Source: a virus
DNA: 38,048 nucleotides
IMG/VR virus record: IMGVR_UViG_3300046817_001007
Location: 1-38,048 of that record
Direction: 5' to 3' (one strand)
Shown: positions 37,431 through 38,048 of the stretch, one piece after another
Numbering within the stretch: position 1 is the stretch's first letter
Layout of the letters: every line of letters starts with the position of its first letter
The notes under the pieces: model-generated
Seen by the model: only the letters and a program-made list of their open reading frames with translations
Database searches by the model: none
What the model was told of the DNA's origin: nothing
Translations under genes and position numbers: made by a program

Positions 37431-37880
37431 ATGGATATGAAATTCAAAGCGCGCATGTTGTCCGGCGAGGCGGCACACGACCGCCGCCTCGCATTGGGCG
37501 CGATCGATGGGATGCGTTGTGATCATTCGCTGGCGCTGATCGGGTGTCTGACGCCGCCGAGTGTTTCTCCGCGGATCTATGTGCCGTCGAAGACGCAGAT
37601 GGCGCCGGGGCATGCGAATTTGCGGATGACGACGCCGCTGCATTATTGCGACGCGCATGTCGGCACGCTGACGATCGATGCCTTCCTGACCGACAAGATC
37701 AAGGCGGATTTCGAGACGGCGGCGAAGCGGGCGCGTCCGATCGATTTCAAATGCGATTTCGACAACGCGTTCATTCACTATGTCAACATCTTCACGCCGG
37801 AATATATGGCGTATGTCGCCAAGCTCGATCGCGGGCTGGTGGCGGAATTCGGCGGGGTGCAGTTCCGTGGCCGAAGCTGA
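37431..37880 (+). CDS. Head-region protein of unknown function, 149 aa
   Basis: A 149-residue protein starting at the first base after the previous TAA. It has a CDHSLALIGCLTPPSVSPRI segment and a C-terminal FDNAFIHYVNIFTPEYMAYV segment rich in aromatic residues. HYCDAHVGTL could be half of a metal site. No family is recognised. Its 3' end overlaps the Bbp19-like start by 14 bp. Confidence 0.65.
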   Translation: MDMKFKARMLSGEAAHDRRLALGAIDGMRCDHSLALIGCLTPPSVSPRIYVPSKTQMAPGHANLRMTTPLHYCDAHVGTLTIDAFLTDKIKADFETAAKRARPIDFKCDFDNAFIHYVNIFTPEYMAYVAKLDRGLVAEFGGVQFRGRS

Positions 37881-38048
37881 AAGCGATCCGCGCGCCAAGA
37901 TCGGCGACTCCTACCGGCGCTTGTTCGAATCGCCGGACGGGCAGTTTGTGCTGATGGATCTGCTGAACCGTTCCGGCGTGCTGCAGACCTCCATGGTGGC
38001 GGGCGAGCCGCACATGACGGCGTATCGCGAAGGCCGGCGCTCGATCGC
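37867..38048 (+). CDS. Bbp19-like phage protein, N-terminal part (continues at base 1)
   Basis: Starts at GTG 37867 within the end of the upstream gene, with GGCGGGG about 11 bases before it. The N-terminal sequence is MAEAESDPRAKIGDSYRRLF, then VLMDLLNRSGVLQTSM. The frame is open to the end of the window and continues in the same frame from base 56 after removing the 55-base overlap, to TAG at 165-167. Confidence 0.86.
   Translation, partial: MAEAESDPRAKIGDSYRRLFESPDGQFVLMDLLNRSGVLQTSMVAGEPHMTAYREGRRSI
37994..38048. repeat. Terminal redundancy, right copy
   Basis: Identical to 1-55; see the left copy. Removing one copy gives a 37,993-bp circle. Confidence 0.93.

Overview
The window is a complete circular map of a temperate, short-tailed (podovirus-type) phage, almost certainly of a high-GC alphaproteobacterium. 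Bases 1-55 are repeated exactly at 37994-38048, and a Bbp19-like gene reads in frame across the join, so the unique genome is 37,993 bp. The host inference rests on three things: the GC-rich codon use, the 3' half of an alphaproteobacterial-type tRNA-Thr(UGU) carried as the likely attachment site, and proteins resembling those of Bordetella phage BPP-1-like, T7-like and Rhodobacter gene-transfer-agent families. These family names are recognised from sequence alone; no search was run.

Late module (+ strand, 31835 through the join to 17651). The order is small and large terminase, a string of small head genes, portal, more small genes, the Bbp19-like protein, scaffold, major capsid protein and a probable cement protein. 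These are followed by T7-like tail tubular protein A and nozzle, fibre/adhesin-like proteins, a gp13-like GNAT-fold protein, internal virion proteins B, C and D, a T7-type fibre anchor, a GH108 endolysin and a TM/coiled-coil lysis candidate. Most genes overlap or abut, with many ATGA-type junctions.

Lysogeny module (- strand, 21453 to 17704). It holds two small membrane proteins, a small helical protein, an AlpA/excisionase-like protein, a small unknown, a tyrosine integrase, two small proteins and a cytosine-C5-methyltransferase-like protein. The reading frame of that last gene runs through the tRNA-Thr fragment (attP).

Switch (21454-22222). A leftward HTH repressor and a rightward Cro-like protein diverge across three 17-bp operators, and two more copies of the operator lie 0.65 kb to the left, giving a lambda-like OL/OR layout. 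Both central transcripts look leaderless.

Early module (+ strand, 22222-30135). It holds small genes, a beta-helix tailspike, a GTA-type holin and a small TM protein, an adenine-N6 methyltransferase, a Toprim primase and a P-loop replicative helicase. No DNA or RNA polymerase is present. A second leftward regulatory operon (30901-30119) has its own pair of operators. Next to it, 0.8 kb of non-coding DNA (31001-31834) contains nine octamer iterons, a 20-bp palindrome and an AT-rich patch. This is the best candidate for a replication origin, or for a packaging site, upstream of the terminase.

The most unusual feature is a family of nine dispersed structured repeats in two subtypes, A and B, of about 55-70 bp. 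All nine lie in the same strand orientation. Their central stems change sequence between copies but stay self-complementary. Five are inserted in frame inside genes (two in the integrase, one each in the primase, internal virion protein D and an early unknown). One forms the C-terminus of a small ORF, and three supply the apparent ribosome-binding site of the next gene.
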